A DNA stretch of 40,671 nt from CAYONP01 sp964405335 (GCA_964405335.1 CAYONP010000050.1:1-40671); one strand, 5' to 3'. Positions 25,311 through 34,277 are shown, counted from the first letter of the stretch. Notes: a model not told the origin generated them from the letters alone. Numbers and translations: made by a program.

Positions 25311-26657
25311 TCACTCGCCCAGCGCGCGGACCAGACTCCGGAACGCCTCGCCGCGCTCGGCGAAGTTGGCGAACATGTCGAAGCTCGCACCGCACGGCGA
25401 GAGGACGACCCAGTCGCCCGGCCGGGCCAGGTCGACCGCCGCCTCCAGCGCCGCCTCGAGCGACTCGGCCCGGCGCAGGGAGACCACGCCCGCCGCGCGC
25501 GCGGCGGCCTCCAGCCGGTCGGCGTCCTCGCCATAGAGCACCAGGCCGCGGAGCAGGCCGAACGGCTCGCGCAGCGGCGACAGGTCGATGCCCTTGGTCC
25601 GCCCGCCGGCCAGCAGCACCACCGGCGCCGGGCTCTGCCGGATGGCGTTCTCGGTGGCCAGCGGGTTGGTCGCCTTCGAGTCGTTGATGAACGTCACACC
25701 CCGCCACTCGCGCACGAACTCCATACGGTGCGGCAGGCCGGGGAACTCGGCGACCACCTGGCGCAGCCGCGCCTCGTCGCCGTCGGCCGCCAGGGCCACG
25801 GCGCACGAGGCGACCAGGCTCGGCCGCTGCACGCGCATCGCCGGCGAGACCTCATCCCAGGCGACGAGCCGACCGCGCGGGCCCTGCACGCCGTCGGCCG
25901 TGGCGTAGGCGCCGGCCACCGGCTCGCACAGGCTGAACGGCAGGTGCGCGGCCCGGCTCGCTTCGCCGATGCCGCGGACCAGCGCATCGTCGTGGCAGTA
26001 GACCGCCCGGTCGTGTTCGTCCTGGCAGGCGAAGATGCGCGCCTTGGCGGCAAGGTACTCCTCGCGCGACTGCCGGTCGCGGTGGTCCTCGGCGAGGTTG
26101 AGCAGCGCGGCCACCCAGGGCTTGAGGTCGACCGCCGATTCGAGCTGGAAGTTCGACATCTCGACCACCGCCAGCTCCATGCGCGGGTTGTCGGCGACCA
26201 GGTCGATCAGCGGCACGCCGCGCGCGGTGTAGGCCTCGGCGTTGGCCAGCGGGGCATCGAGCATCAGGCTGACTAGCGTCGCCGTGGTGGTCTTGCCCTT
26301 GGTCCCGGTGATGCCGACCAGCCGGGCGTCGGTCAGCCGCGCGGCCAGCTCGACCTCGCCCCAGACCGGCACGCCGGCGGCGAGCGCCGCCTGCACGCCG
26401 GGCGTCTTGATCGAGACGCCGGGCGAGACGACCACCAGGTCGACCCCGGCGAGCAGCTCCGGGTCATGGCCGTCGGGCCGGAACTCGACCTCGAGCTCGG
26501 CCAGGACCAGCCCGGCGGCAGCGGTCTGCTCGGCGCCGCGGTCGTCGGTGACGACGACCTGCTTGCCCAGCCGGCGCAACGCGCGAGCCAGCGCCTGACC
26601 GGTGTAGCCGCCGCCGCAGACGGCCACGCGCGGGCCGGGCACTCGAGCTGGGTCCAT
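25311..26657 (-). CDS. murD: UDP-N-acetylmuramoyl-L-alanine--D-glutamate ligase
   Basis: MurD adds D-Glu to UDP-MurNAc-L-Ala in the cytoplasmic steps of peptidoglycan synthesis. The 448-residue protein has an N-terminal Rossmann-like domain (AVCGGGYTGQALARAL), the central ATP-binding domain with GITGTKGKTTT (about 115-125), the Mur ligase motif NLAEDHRDR, and a C-terminal domain with NDSKATNP and SPCGASFDMFANFAERG. These are MurD rather than MurC, E or F patterns. The ATG lies four bases after the leuA stop, so the gene shares the leuA transcript. A wall-synthesis gene outside the usual mur cluster and next to leuA is unusual; no other mur genes are in the window. Confidence 0.93.
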   Translation of the reverse strand: MDPARVPGPRVAVCGGGYTGQALARALRRLGKQVVVTDDRGAEQTAAAGLVLAELEVEFRPDGHDPELLAGVDLVVVSPGVSIKTPGVQAALAAGVPVWGEVELAARLTDARLVGITGTKGKTTTATLVSLMLDAPLANAEAYTARGVPLIDLVADNPRMELAVVEMSNFQLESAVDLKPWVAALLNLAEDHRDRQSREEYLAAKARIFACQDEHDRAVYCHDDALVRGIGEASRAAHLPFSLCEPVAGAYATADGVQGPRGRLVAWDEVSPAMRVQRPSLVASCAVALAADGDEARLRQVVAEFPGLPHRMEFVREWRGVTFINDSKATNPLATENAIRQSPAPVVLLAGGRTKGIDLSPLREPFGLLRGLVLYGEDADRLEAAARAAGVVSLRRAESLEAALEAAVDLARPGDWVVLSPCGASFDMFANFAERGEAFRSLVRALGE

Positions 26658-26660
26658 CGC

Positions 26661-28250
26661 CTAGACGCCTTCCTCGACCTTCTCGGCGTGGTGGCCGTTG
26701 CCGTTCCGCTCGCGCGCCTCTTCGAGGTAGACGATCTTGTTGACCGCGTCGAGATAGGCCCGCGCGCTGGCGATGAAGACATCGGTGCTGGCCCCGCGGC
26801 CGGTGCAGCGGAAGCCGTTCTTGATCACCTTGACCACCGCCTCGGCCATGGCATCGGTGCCGCCGGTGACGCTGCGGAGCTGGTAGTCGGCAAGCTTCAG
26901 CTCCATGCCCGTGGCGCGCTGGATGGCCTGGTACAGCGCATCGACGCCGCCGTCGCCGACGGCCGCGTCGTAGAACTCGAGACCCTCGCTGGTCTCGAGT
27001 TTGACCGTCGCGGTGGGCAGGCCATCGGCCGAGGTCGAGGTGCTGACGTGAGCATAGGCCAGCCGGTACTTCGCCGGCGTGTCGCGGATCTCGTCCTCGA
27101 CAATCGCCACCAGGTCTTCGTCGAAGACCTCCTTCTTCTTGTCGGCAACCAGCACAAAGCGCTCGTAGGCCCGCTCCAGCTCGTCCTGATTCAGCTCATA
27201 GCCCAGGTCGCGCAGCCGCGCCTGCAGCGCCGCGCGGCCACTGCGCCGGCCGAGCGTCAGGCGGCTGATCGGCACGCCGACGTCATCGGGGCTCATGATT
27301 TCGTAGGTCGAGGCGTTCTTCAGCATCCCGTCCTGGTGGATACCCGCCTCGTGCGCGAAGGCGTTGGCGCCGACAATCGCTTTGTTGCGCTGCACGGCGA
27401 AGCCGGTCAGCCGCGAGACGAGCTGGCTGGTGCGATAGATCTCCTGCGTCTGGATGCCGGTCTCGCAGCCGTAGTGGTCGGCTCGCACGCGCAGGGCCAT
27501 GACCACCTCTTCGAGCGAAGCGTTGCCGGCCCGCTCGCCGAGCCCATTGATGGTGCACTCGACCTGCCGCGCGCCGGCCTCGACGCCGGCCAGGCTGTTG
27601 GCCACCGAGAGCCCCAGGTCGTCGTGGCAGTGGACACTGAGGATCACCTCGCGCAGGCGCGGTACCCGCTCGTACAGGTCGCGAAAGATCGCCGCGTAGA
27701 TCGGCGGGGTGGCATAGCCGACGGTGTCGGGCACGTTGATCACGTCGGCGCCGGCCTCGATGGCGGCGGCGATCACCTCGGCCATGTAGACCGGATCGCT
27801 GCGCGAGGCGTCCTCGGTCGAGAACTCGACACTGCAGGCGGCGTGCTGATCGGCCAGGCTGCGCGCCAGCTCGACCCCGGCGACCGCCATGGCCAGCACC
27901 TCGTCCTTCGACTTGCGCAGCTTGTGCTGGGTGTGGATGTCGCTGGTCGCAATGAAGGTGTGGATGCGCGCGCGCTCGGCGCCGCGGACCGCCTCCCAAG
28001 CGCGCTCGATGTCCTCGGGCCGGACGCGGCTCAGGCCGCAGATCTCCGGTCCGCGCACCTCGGCGGCGATCTGCTGCACCGCGGCAAAGTCGCCGGGCGA
28101 CGAGATGGGGAAGCCGGCCTCGATGGTGTCGACCCCGAGCCGGGCGAGCTGGTGCGCGATTTCGACCTTCTCCGCGCGGCTCAGGCTGGCGCCCGGCGAC
28201 TGCTCGCCGTCACGCAGCGTGGTGTCGAAGATCCAGACTCGCTCGCCCAT
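26661..28250 (-). CDS. leuA: 2-isopropylmalate synthase
   Basis: LeuA condenses acetyl-CoA with 2-oxoisovalerate, the first committed step of leucine synthesis. The 529-residue protein has the catalytic TIM barrel with DTTLRDGEQSPGAS at the N-terminus, SVHCHDDLGLSVANS and the NGLGERAGNASLEEV motif, then the C-terminal LeuA regulatory domain (about 390-510) that normally binds leucine for feedback inhibition. Motifs are those of LeuA rather than homocitrate or citramalate synthase. The ATG at 28250 follows GGAG by six bases; the reading frame extends further upstream only because the T-box leader happens to be open. Expression is controlled by that Leu T-box. No other leu genes are present. 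Confidence 0.95.
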   Translation of the reverse strand: MGERVWIFDTTLRDGEQSPGASLSRAEKVEIAHQLARLGVDTIEAGFPISSPGDFAAVQQIAAEVRGPEICGLSRVRPEDIERAWEAVRGAERARIHTFIATSDIHTQHKLRKSKDEVLAMAVAGVELARSLADQHAACSVEFSTEDASRSDPVYMAEVIAAAIEAGADVINVPDTVGYATPPIYAAIFRDLYERVPRLREVILSVHCHDDLGLSVANSLAGVEAGARQVECTINGLGERAGNASLEEVVMALRVRADHYGCETGIQTQEIYRTSQLVSRLTGFAVQRNKAIVGANAFAHEAGIHQDGMLKNASTYEIMSPDDVGVPISRLTLGRRSGRAALQARLRDLGYELNQDELERAYERFVLVADKKKEVFDEDLVAIVEDEIRDTPAKYRLAYAHVSTSTSADGLPTATVKLETSEGLEFYDAAVGDGGVDALYQAIQRATGMELKLADYQLRSVTGGTDAMAEAVVKVIKNGFRCTGRGASTDVFIASARAYLDAVNKIVYLEEARERNGNGHHAEKVEEGV

Positions 28251-28273
28251 GTCGTTCTCCTTAGCGGCACCCC

Positions 28274-28306
28274 AAACAGAAAAGCCCCCGTCTCGGCTCG
28301 AGACGG
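28274..28306 (-). terminator. Rho-independent terminator of the leuA T-box
   Basis: On the minus strand an 8-bp perfect stem (CCGTCTCG / CGAGACGG, loop AGC, 28288-28306) is followed by GGGGCTTTTCTGTTT. It lies directly after the T-box motif and 24 bases before the leuA ATG, the expected place for the attenuator. Confidence 0.85.
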
Positions 28307-28562
28307 AAGCTCCGTGGTACCACTCGAATTGCCGCGCGCAGGCGGCCACTCTGTCCGGCCGCGATGCGACCGGTGGCCAGGATAACGGGCGGCCGTCCCG
28401 TCTTGCCCTACTGGTCTTTCGGGCAGCGGCTCCGAGGGGAGTTTCACCGCGCGCCGGGCGCCGGGCTTCCACCATCCCCGGCTCGCTGACCCACGCGGCG
28501 CGTGGCTACTTGGTCCTCTTCACAGCCTTTGCGTCAACCTTGATCAGGTTTCGGACCATACC
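28274..28562 (-). promoter_or_regulatory. Leucine T-box riboswitch in the leuA leader
   Basis: The leader carries the T-box landmarks in order on the minus strand. A GAGGACCAAGTAGCC segment of Stem I resembles the AGUA-type bulge region. A distal-loop segment ATGGTGGAAGCCCGG follows, then a specifier region GTGAAACTCC in which CTC (28439-28441) is a leucine codon, implying tRNA-Leu(GAG). The conserved T-box is AGTGGTACCACGG (about 28312-28324), followed at once by the terminator. Uncharged tRNA-Leu should stabilise the antiterminator and turn leuA on. The specifier assignment is by position and could be shifted. Downstream murD and perhaps the sigma factor would share this control. Confidence 0.88.
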
Positions 28563-28568
28563 TGGCGC

Positions 28569-28597
28569 AGTGTAGACCCCGCCGGCGGATCTGTCAA
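28569..28597 (-). promoter_or_regulatory. Promoter of the leuA T-box transcript
   Basis: Minus strand: TTGACA (28592-28597), an exact 17-base spacer and TACACT (28569-28574). Transcription would begin near 28562, giving a leader of about 310 bases before leuA. Confidence 0.8.
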
Positions 28598-28608
28598 CCG
28601 TGTCTTCG

Positions 28609-28691
28609 GGGGTCAGATCTCGGATCCGCGCTGCGGTTGACTACTCGACGCCGAATCCGTAACCAACATCGTGATCTTGGGACCTGACCCC
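28609..28691. repeat. 83-bp inverted-repeat element (MITE- or REP-like)
   Basis: The ends are 11-base imperfect inverted repeats, GGGGTCAGATC (28609-28619) and GACCTGACCCC (28681-28691), differing at one position. The interior has the palindrome CGGATCCG and short GGTT/AACC complementarity, so it can fold. It has no coding capacity. GGGGTCAG-type ends are, from memory, common on small palindromic elements mobilised by REP-associated transposases; no transposase gene is in the window. It lies between the divergent -35 elements of the leuA and DUF4397 promoters. Confidence 0.5.
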
Positions 28692-28703
28692 GGCGGATGC
28701 GCG

Positions 28704-28733
28704 TTGACACTGGCCGGTCGCGGGTGCTACGCT
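28704..28733 (+). promoter_or_regulatory. Promoter for the DUF4397-phosphatase operon
   Basis: TTGACA (28704-28709), an 18-base spacer and TACGCT (28728-28733). Transcription would start near 28740, about 27 bases before the ATG at 28767. Confidence 0.6.
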
Positions 28734-28766
28734 CGCTCGCTGTGGGCGCCGCGGGAGAGGTCGCCG

Positions 28767-30032
28767 ATGTGCCGCCATGCCGCGCTGAGCTTGCTGCTGG
28801 CCGTCACGGTGGCCGGCGCCGCACCGCGACAGGCTCGGCTGCGCTGGCTCCAGGCCACCGCCGACGCCGAGCGGGTCAGCTTCTACCTCGACGGCCGCCC
28901 GGCCGGCGAGGGCTTGGCCTTCGGCACGCTCTCCGATTACCAACTGGTCGAGGCGGGGCTGCGCCGAGTCGCCGTCTTTGCCGCCGACGGCAGCCTGCTC
29001 GACGACCGCGAGACGCGGCTCGAAGCCGGCCTCGACTACACCGTGGCCATCGTCGGCTCGCCGGCCGGCCTGCTGCGCATCCGCGACCGGACGGTGCTCG
29101 ACCCGCGCCGGGCTTTCGTCCGCGCGGTCAACCTGATTGCCGGCAGCCCGCCGCTGACCATCGCGCCGCTCGGCGACCCGCCGTTCGGCACCGTCGAGTT
29201 CGCCCAGGCGATGCGGCCCGCCGCGCTGACCGCCGGCGACTACCGGTTCACGCTGAGCGAGGCTGAGGCGCCCGAGCCGCGCCTGACCACCGAGCCGCTG
29301 GCCTGCGCCGCGGGTGAGACGCTGACGCTGTTCTTGCTGCCCGACCCCGATGCCGCCGCGCTGCTGGTGCTCGACCGCCAGCGGCCGGCCGGAGGAGCGG
29401 ACTACCGCCCGGCCGAGCCGGCGCAGGCCGAAGCGCTGGGCGGGCCGCCGCGGCTGCGCGTGCTGAACGTCTCGCCCGATGTGCCGCCGTTCGACCTGCG
29501 CCTCGGCGAGACGGCCATCGCGCGCGGGCTGGGCTATGGCCAGGTCAGCGAGTACGTTACCCTGCAGCCAGGCCCGCACTCGGTCGCCGCGACGGTGGGC
29601 GACGAGGGGCTGATCACCCAGTCGCTCGAATTGCTCGACGGTCAGAGCTACACGCTGCTGGTCTTCAACCCGCGGCTGCAGCTCGGCCTGTGGCTGCTCG
29701 GCGAGGTGCCGGCGACGTTCGACGGCCCGGCGCAGGTGCGGGTGGTCAACACCGTGCCCGAGCTGGCGACCGCCTATGTCGATCTCGAGGCGCAGGCGGC
29801 GTGGTCGCAGGCGGTCGACTATCTGGCCGCCGGTGAGTATCAGTCGCTGCCTGAATCGGCCGGCCCACTGCGCTTCCGCGTCCGCCGGCCGGGCGAGGAC
29901 ACGGTGCTCCGGCTGGTCGAGGCGCGGCCCGAGCAGGGGCGGCGGTACAGCCTGATCATCAGCGGTCGGCTGCAGCCGGCCGCGGGCGAGCCTGGCCTGA
30001 CGCTACGCCTGCTCCGCGAGGAGCGGCCGTGA
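28767..30032 (+). CDS. Exported DUF4397 repeat protein
   Basis: The 421-residue protein has a signal peptide (about 1-19, ending VTVAGAAP) and three or more DUF4397-like beta units: RLRWLQATADAERVSFYLDG (about 24-43), LRVLNVSPDVPPFDLRLGE (about 230-250) and VRVVNTVPELATAYVDLE (about 330-348), plus a degenerate copy near FVRAVNLIAGSPPLTIAPLG (about 115-135). DUF4397 domains are beta-rich, usually surface or periplasmic, and of unknown role. The start follows a GGGAGAGG ribosome site; an upstream in-frame extension overlaps the promoter and is rejected. Its stop overlaps the GTG of the next gene, so this secreted protein and the membrane phosphatase are coupled, suggesting a ligand or sensor role. 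Confidence 0.82.
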   Translation: MCRHAALSLLLAVTVAGAAPRQARLRWLQATADAERVSFYLDGRPAGEGLAFGTLSDYQLVEAGLRRVAVFAADGSLLDDRETRLEAGLDYTVAIVGSPAGLLRIRDRTVLDPRRAFVRAVNLIAGSPPLTIAPLGDPPFGTVEFAQAMRPAALTAGDYRFTLSEAEAPEPRLTTEPLACAAGETLTLFLLPDPDAAALLVLDRQRPAGGADYRPAEPAQAEALGGPPRLRVLNVSPDVPPFDLRLGETAIARGLGYGQVSEYVTLQPGPHSVAATVGDEGLITQSLELLDGQSYTLLVFNPRLQLGLWLLGEVPATFDGPAQVRVVNTVPELATAYVDLEAQAAWSQAVDYLAAGEYQSLPESAGPLRFRVRRPGEDTVLRLVEARPEQGRRYSLIISGRLQPAAGEPGLTLRLLREERP

Positions 30033-32314
30033 GCACGGTCCAGTCGCGCGCCGAGGAGGCCCGCCAGGAGGCGGCGCAGGTGCGCCGGCTGTGGGCCGCC
30101 GGCGGCATCTTCGCGGTGATGATGCTGCTGGTCGTGTTCGTGCTGCTCAACGCCTACTCGCAGGCACGGGTGCGACTGGCGCGCGAGCTGGTGCAGCAGC
30201 AGGCGCTGCTCAGTTGGACCGTCGCCGACCGTCTGCGCGAACTGCACCGCGCCGGCGCCGCCGAGCTCGACCTGTGCGCGGGGCCAATCGCCGACTCCGG
30301 CTGGGACCCGCAGCGCGCCGCGGTCACCGCCGACCTGTTCGGTAGCACCTCGGTCTCGCTCTATCTCGCCGGCGCCGACGGCCAGACTCTTGCTCGTCAC
30401 CCGCTCGATGCGCCGGTGCCCGATCCGGCCGACATGCTCGCCTATCTCGCCGCGGCCGGGCCGCCGGGTGAGGAAGCTCCGGCCGTGGTGCGGCTCGGCG
30501 AGCGGGATTGCCTGGTGCTCTCGCGCCGCATCGACCAGCGGACGCTGTTGCTGGTCGCCGATCTGGGAGCGATGCTGGTGCCCCCGGTCACCTCGACCGA
30601 GGGCACGGCCTCGGCGGTGATGGTGGTCGAGCCGGCCAGCCTGACGATCCTCGCCGCGTCGGTGCCGGTCGGACGCTCGGCGCCGTTCACCGACCTGTTC
30701 CATCCGTCGAGCGGCGAGCTGCTCCAGGCGGTGGCCGAGGGCCAGCAGGCGACCGATGTCGGCGCGGTTGCCCGGCCGGGCTGGGACGAAGCGGCGGGCA
30801 CGCCGTTCCTGGTCGGCGTTCAGGGCGTCTCGCTCGGTCCGCGGCGGTTCAGCGTGGTCAGCGTGGCCCCGCGCAGCGAGCAGGTCGATCGCTTCCTGCG
30901 CCAGATGGTCGGCTGGATCTCTCGGGTGTTGCTGGTCATGCTGCTCGGCCTGGCCTCGTTTGTCGGGCTGATGAGCAGCGAGCGGGCGGCAGCGCGGCAG
31001 GAGCGGCGGCGGATCCAGGAGCGCGATTCGCTCTACCGCATCAGCCAGGCGCTGCTGGCGGTGGGCAGCCTGGAGGAGATTCTGGGCGAGCTGGCGCATC
31101 GCGGCCGCGAGTTGTTTCGCAGCGAGGGCGCGACGATTGCGCTGCTCGAGGGCGATGAGCTGGTCTTCCGCGCGGTGGCTGCCGAGAGCCCCGCGGTCGA
31201 GCAGCGGCTGCGCGGCCTGCGGACGCCGCGCGGCGAGGGCGTGCTCGGCTGGGTGGTGACCCACGGTGAGGCCGTGCTGGTCAACGATGTGCGGCAGGAT
31301 CCGCGGTTCAACCCCGAGGTCGACACCCGCACGGGGATCCACACCAAGGCGCTGCTCAGCGCGCCGCTGCTCGACGAGGCGGGCGTCTGTTTCGGCGCCA
31401 TCGAGCTGGTCAACAACCTCGACGAGCCGTTCCCGGCCAGCGACGTGCCGCTGATCCGCAGCCTGGCCTCGACCGCCTCGGCGGCCGTGCAGCGCGCGGT
31501 CTATCAGCAGCGTGAGGCCGAGCGCGAGCGCCTGCGACGCGAGCTGGAGCTGGCCCAGACGGTGCAGCAAAGCCTGCTCCCGCGGGGATTTCCGCAGCTC
31601 GCCTCGTACGACGTCCACGGCGACAACTACCCGGCGCGCGAGGTCGGGGGCGACTTCTTCGATTTCATCGCGGTGAGCAACCGGCATCTCGGCATCGTGA
31701 TCGCCGACGTGGCCGATAAGGGCCTCGGCGCGGCGATGTTCATGGTCCTCTGCCGCAGCCTGCTCTACTCGGTGGCCATCCAGGAGCCCAGCCCGGCCAA
31801 GGTGCTCTCGCGGCTCAACGAGATGATCCTCGACCTCTCGCACAGCGACCTGTTCGTCACCGTCTTCTACGGCGTGCTCGACACCGGCAGCGGGCTGTTC
31901 ACCTTCTCGAACGCCGGCCATAACCCGCCGCTGCTCTACCAGGCCGCCGCCGCGCGCTGCCAGGAGCTGACCGTGCCGGGCATGGCCCTCGGCGTGATTG
32001 AGCCGCTGACCTGCCGCGAGGGTGCGATCGAGCTGCAGCCGAGCGACTTGCTGGTGCTCTATACCGACGGCATCACCGAATCGGTCAACGCCGCCGAGGA
32101 GCAGTTCGGTACCGAGCGACTGCGCGCCGAAGTCGCCGCCTCGGTGGCCGCCGGCGAGACGGCGCAGCAGGCGGTGCGGCGCATCCTCACCGCCGTCGAC
32201 CAGTTCGTCGGCGAGGCCGACCAGTTCGATGACATCACCCTTGCCGTGCTGCACGCCAATGCGCAGCCGGCCGACAGCCCGGGCTTCATTCGCGAGGCGA
32301 AGGAGCGCGGCTGA
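30029..32314 (+). CDS. Membrane sensor GAF-PP2C (RsbU/SpoIIE-type) protein phosphatase
   Basis: The 761-residue protein has a membrane segment at about 21-43, an extracytoplasmic domain of about 250 residues, a second segment at about 296-314, a GAF domain (about 335-487), a short coiled coil (EREREAERERL-like region) and a C-terminal SpoIIE/RsbU phosphatase domain (about 510-757). The metal and catalytic motifs are intact: VGGDFFDF, IADVADKGLGAAMFM, NAGHNPPLL, LYTDGITESVN and FDDITLAVL. Such phosphatases dephosphorylate anti-sigma-antagonist proteins in partner-switching pathways. No anti-sigma or STAS partner is in the window; the sigma factor at 24336 is not of the usual SigB type. The start is GTG, overlapping the DUF4397 stop. 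Confidence 0.92.
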   Translation: MSTVQSRAEEARQEAAQVRRLWAAGGIFAVMMLLVVFVLLNAYSQARVRLARELVQQQALLSWTVADRLRELHRAGAAELDLCAGPIADSGWDPQRAAVTADLFGSTSVSLYLAGADGQTLARHPLDAPVPDPADMLAYLAAAGPPGEEAPAVVRLGERDCLVLSRRIDQRTLLLVADLGAMLVPPVTSTEGTASAVMVVEPASLTILAASVPVGRSAPFTDLFHPSSGELLQAVAEGQQATDVGAVARPGWDEAAGTPFLVGVQGVSLGPRRFSVVSVAPRSEQVDRFLRQMVGWISRVLLVMLLGLASFVGLMSSERAAARQERRRIQERDSLYRISQALLAVGSLEEILGELAHRGRELFRSEGATIALLEGDELVFRAVAAESPAVEQRLRGLRTPRGEGVLGWVVTHGEAVLVNDVRQDPRFNPEVDTRTGIHTKALLSAPLLDEAGVCFGAIELVNNLDEPFPASDVPLIRSLASTASAAVQRAVYQQREAERERLRRELELAQTVQQSLLPRGFPQLASYDVHGDNYPAREVGGDFFDFIAVSNRHLGIVIADVADKGLGAAMFMVLCRSLLYSVAIQEPSPAKVLSRLNEMILDLSHSDLFVTVFYGVLDTGSGLFTFSNAGHNPPLLYQAAAARCQELTVPGMALGVIEPLTCREGAIELQPSDLLVLYTDGITESVNAAEEQFGTERLRAEVAASVAAGETAQQAVRRILTAVDQFVGEADQFDDITLAVLHANAQPADSPGFIREAKERG

Positions 32315-34277
32315 GCAGCTCGGCCTCCAGCTCAATCATCCGCAGCCGCGGCAGAATCACCCCGTGTTGGAGGCGCCGGTGCGGCAGCCGGAGTCCGGCG
32401 AGTTCGGACTTGAGCGCCACGCTCGGATCCACCCGGCCGTAGCGGAGCATGAACCGCGGGGCGCGGTCGCGCGGCGTCTCGCACTGCTCCGCACGGCGCA
32501 GCCACTCGAGCGCGTCGTCGGTGCGGCCGGCGGCCAGCTCGAGCTGCGCCAGGCCGGCATAGGCGGCCAGCGTGTCGGGCCAGAGGATGCTCGCCCGGGC
32601 CAGCTCGTCGGGCCGCCGGGCGAGCAGGCCCAGCTCGAGCGCGACCTGCGGCTCGGCCGGATCGGCCGCACGCGCCCGACCGAGTGTTGCCGCGGCCGCG
32701 CCGGCGTCGCCCGCTCCGGCCTGCAGCGCGGCCAGGCGGATGCGGTACCAGGTGTCGAGCGATCCGGTCGCCTCGAGCCGCTGCAACTCCTCCCGGGCCG
32801 CCTGACGGCGGCCGCGCCAGAGCGCCAGGTCGACCCGCGCCAGGTCGTAGGCCGGCTGGTCGGGATCGAGCGCCCGCGCACGCTCCAGCCTGTCGGCGGC
32901 ACCCGCCAGCTCGCCCCGCTGCACCTGCCCGAGCGCCGCGAGGTAGGCCGCGTTGCCGCGGTTCCAGGTCAGTTGCAGCGGCAGCAGCAGGAGCAGCAGC
33001 GCCAGGGCGACGGTGACCAGCGCGCGGTCGGCGCGCTCGCGTCCCGGCGCGCAAACGCCGAGGACGAACCAGAAGCAGGCGCCAATCGCCGGCACGCCGA
33101 CGTTGTGGTCGAGCAGGCCGGCGGCGCAGAAGCCGGCCAGCCCGCCGGCCAGGCCGGCCGTGATGGGCCGATCGGCGGTGCCGAGCTGGCGGCGCAACGC
33201 GCGCCACGCCAAGACCAGCGCTGCCAGCAGCAGCAGCAGCCCCGGCAGGCCCGTCTCGGCGGCCTGGTGCAGAAACCACGAGTGGGCATGGGCATACAGC
33301 TCGTGGTGCCCATCGATCGGCTTGTATTGCGGGAAGGCGATGCCGAAGGCGCCGGGCCCGCAGCCGAGCAGCGGCCGGTCGCCGACGATGGACACGGCTG
33401 TGGCGTAGGTGTCCCAGCGGCGGAACTCGCGCAGCGTCGGCCAGAGCTCGATGAACAGCCGCAGCCGCGTGCCCAGCGGGCTGAACCAGGCGCCGGCGAC
33501 GGTCGCCAACGCCACCGCCGCCGCGCCGCCGGCGATCAGACGGGCCCGCCGCCCGCCGGTCCGCATCCAGACCGTCCAGCCACCTTGCGGAAGCAGCGCG
33601 ACGAGGACGACCAGGCCGGCCAAGGTGGCTAGCTGCCCGCCTTTCGAGTAGGTCAGCGCCAGGGCCGCCAGCAGCACCACCGCGCCGAGGCCGGCGACGA
33701 CCGAGCGCCGGCCGATGGCCAGCCCGACCGCCACGGGCAGCATCAAGGCGATGAACCCGGCCAGGTTGTTGGGATGGTTGAGCGAGCCGATCACGCGCAG
33801 TCGGCCGTCTTCGGTGACGAACCGCGCTTCGGGCGCGACCATGCCCACCGCCTGCGCCAGCGCCAGCAGCCCGACCAGCAGCGCCGCGACAACGAGGCCG
33901 CGCAGCAGCGCGACGCGCGCCCCGTCACGCTCGGCCAGCGCGGCGCCCAGCGCGCACAGCCCCGCGGCGGCCAGTTGGTGCCACGCCGCCTCATACGACC
34001 CGCGCGGCCAGAGCGAGCCGAGCGAGCAGGTGAAGGTCCAGACCGTGAGGAGCAGCGCGGCGGTGACGACGGCCGGGGTTCTCTCGCGGACCGCCCACAG
34101 CCCGCCGGCGGCGAGCGCGGCGAGGAGCAGCAGGTGGAGCAGAGCGAGGTCGGGTTCGAGCACGGCGACCTGGTAACGCCCGCCGACGAGGAGCATCCAG
34201 GCGCCGAACCCGGCGGCGAAGAGCGCCTGGCTACGGCATGGTGAAGGGCAGCCCGCCGCCGCCGGCGCCGCTGGCAT
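32286..34277 (-). CDS. O-antigen ligase (Wzy/WaaL)-like membrane protein with C-terminal TPR region
   Basis: The protein (about 663 residues) has around 11 hydrophobic segments up to about residue 420, with the large periplasmic loop typical of O-antigen ligases followed by ELYAHAHSWFLHQAAETGLPG, where a His-containing loop is characteristic of the Wzy_C domain. The remaining 230 residues are TPR-like (RGELAGAADRLERARALDPD and later copies). Such fusions are common among bactoprenol-linked O-antigen or teichoic ligases and also glycosylating PglL-like enzymes, so the acceptor is uncertain. The start is unsure: ATG at 34277 or TTG at 34289 lie within the HEAT gene, and ATG at 34196 would avoid the overlap. 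Its end overlaps the convergent phosphatase gene by 29 bases. Confidence 0.8.
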   Translation of the reverse strand: MPAAPAAAGCPSPCRSQALFAAGFGAWMLLVGGRYQVAVLEPDLALLHLLLLAALAAGGLWAVRERTPAVVTAALLLTVWTFTCSLGSLWPRGSYEAAWHQLAAAGLCALGAALAERDGARVALLRGLVVAALLVGLLALAQAVGMVAPEARFVTEDGRLRVIGSLNHPNNLAGFIALMLPVAVGLAIGRRSVVAGLGAVVLLAALALTYSKGGQLATLAGLVVLVALLPQGGWTVWMRTGGRRARLIAGGAAAVALATVAGAWFSPLGTRLRLFIELWPTLREFRRWDTYATAVSIVGDRPLLGCGPGAFGIAFPQYKPIDGHHELYAHAHSWFLHQAAETGLPGLLLLLAALVLAWRALRRQLGTADRPITAGLAGGLAGFCAAGLLDHNVGVPAIGACFWFVLGVCAPGRERADRALVTVALALLLLLLPLQLTWNRGNAAYLAALGQVQRGELAGAADRLERARALDPDQPAYDLARVDLALWRGRRQAAREELQRLEATGSLDTWYRIRLAALQAGAGDAGAAAATLGRARAADPAEPQVALELGLLARRPDELARASILWPDTLAAYAGLAQLELAAGRTDDALEWLRRAEQCETPRDRAPRFMLRYGRVDPSVALKSELAGLRLPHRRLQHGVILPRLRMIELEAELLSRAPSPRE

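Noticed and set aside
28251..28475. N-terminal extension of leuA into the leader
   Set aside because: The extra 75 codons overlap the T-box and terminator, are Arg/Ala-rich, and the ATG at 28250 has a good ribosome site and the canonical LeuA N-terminus.
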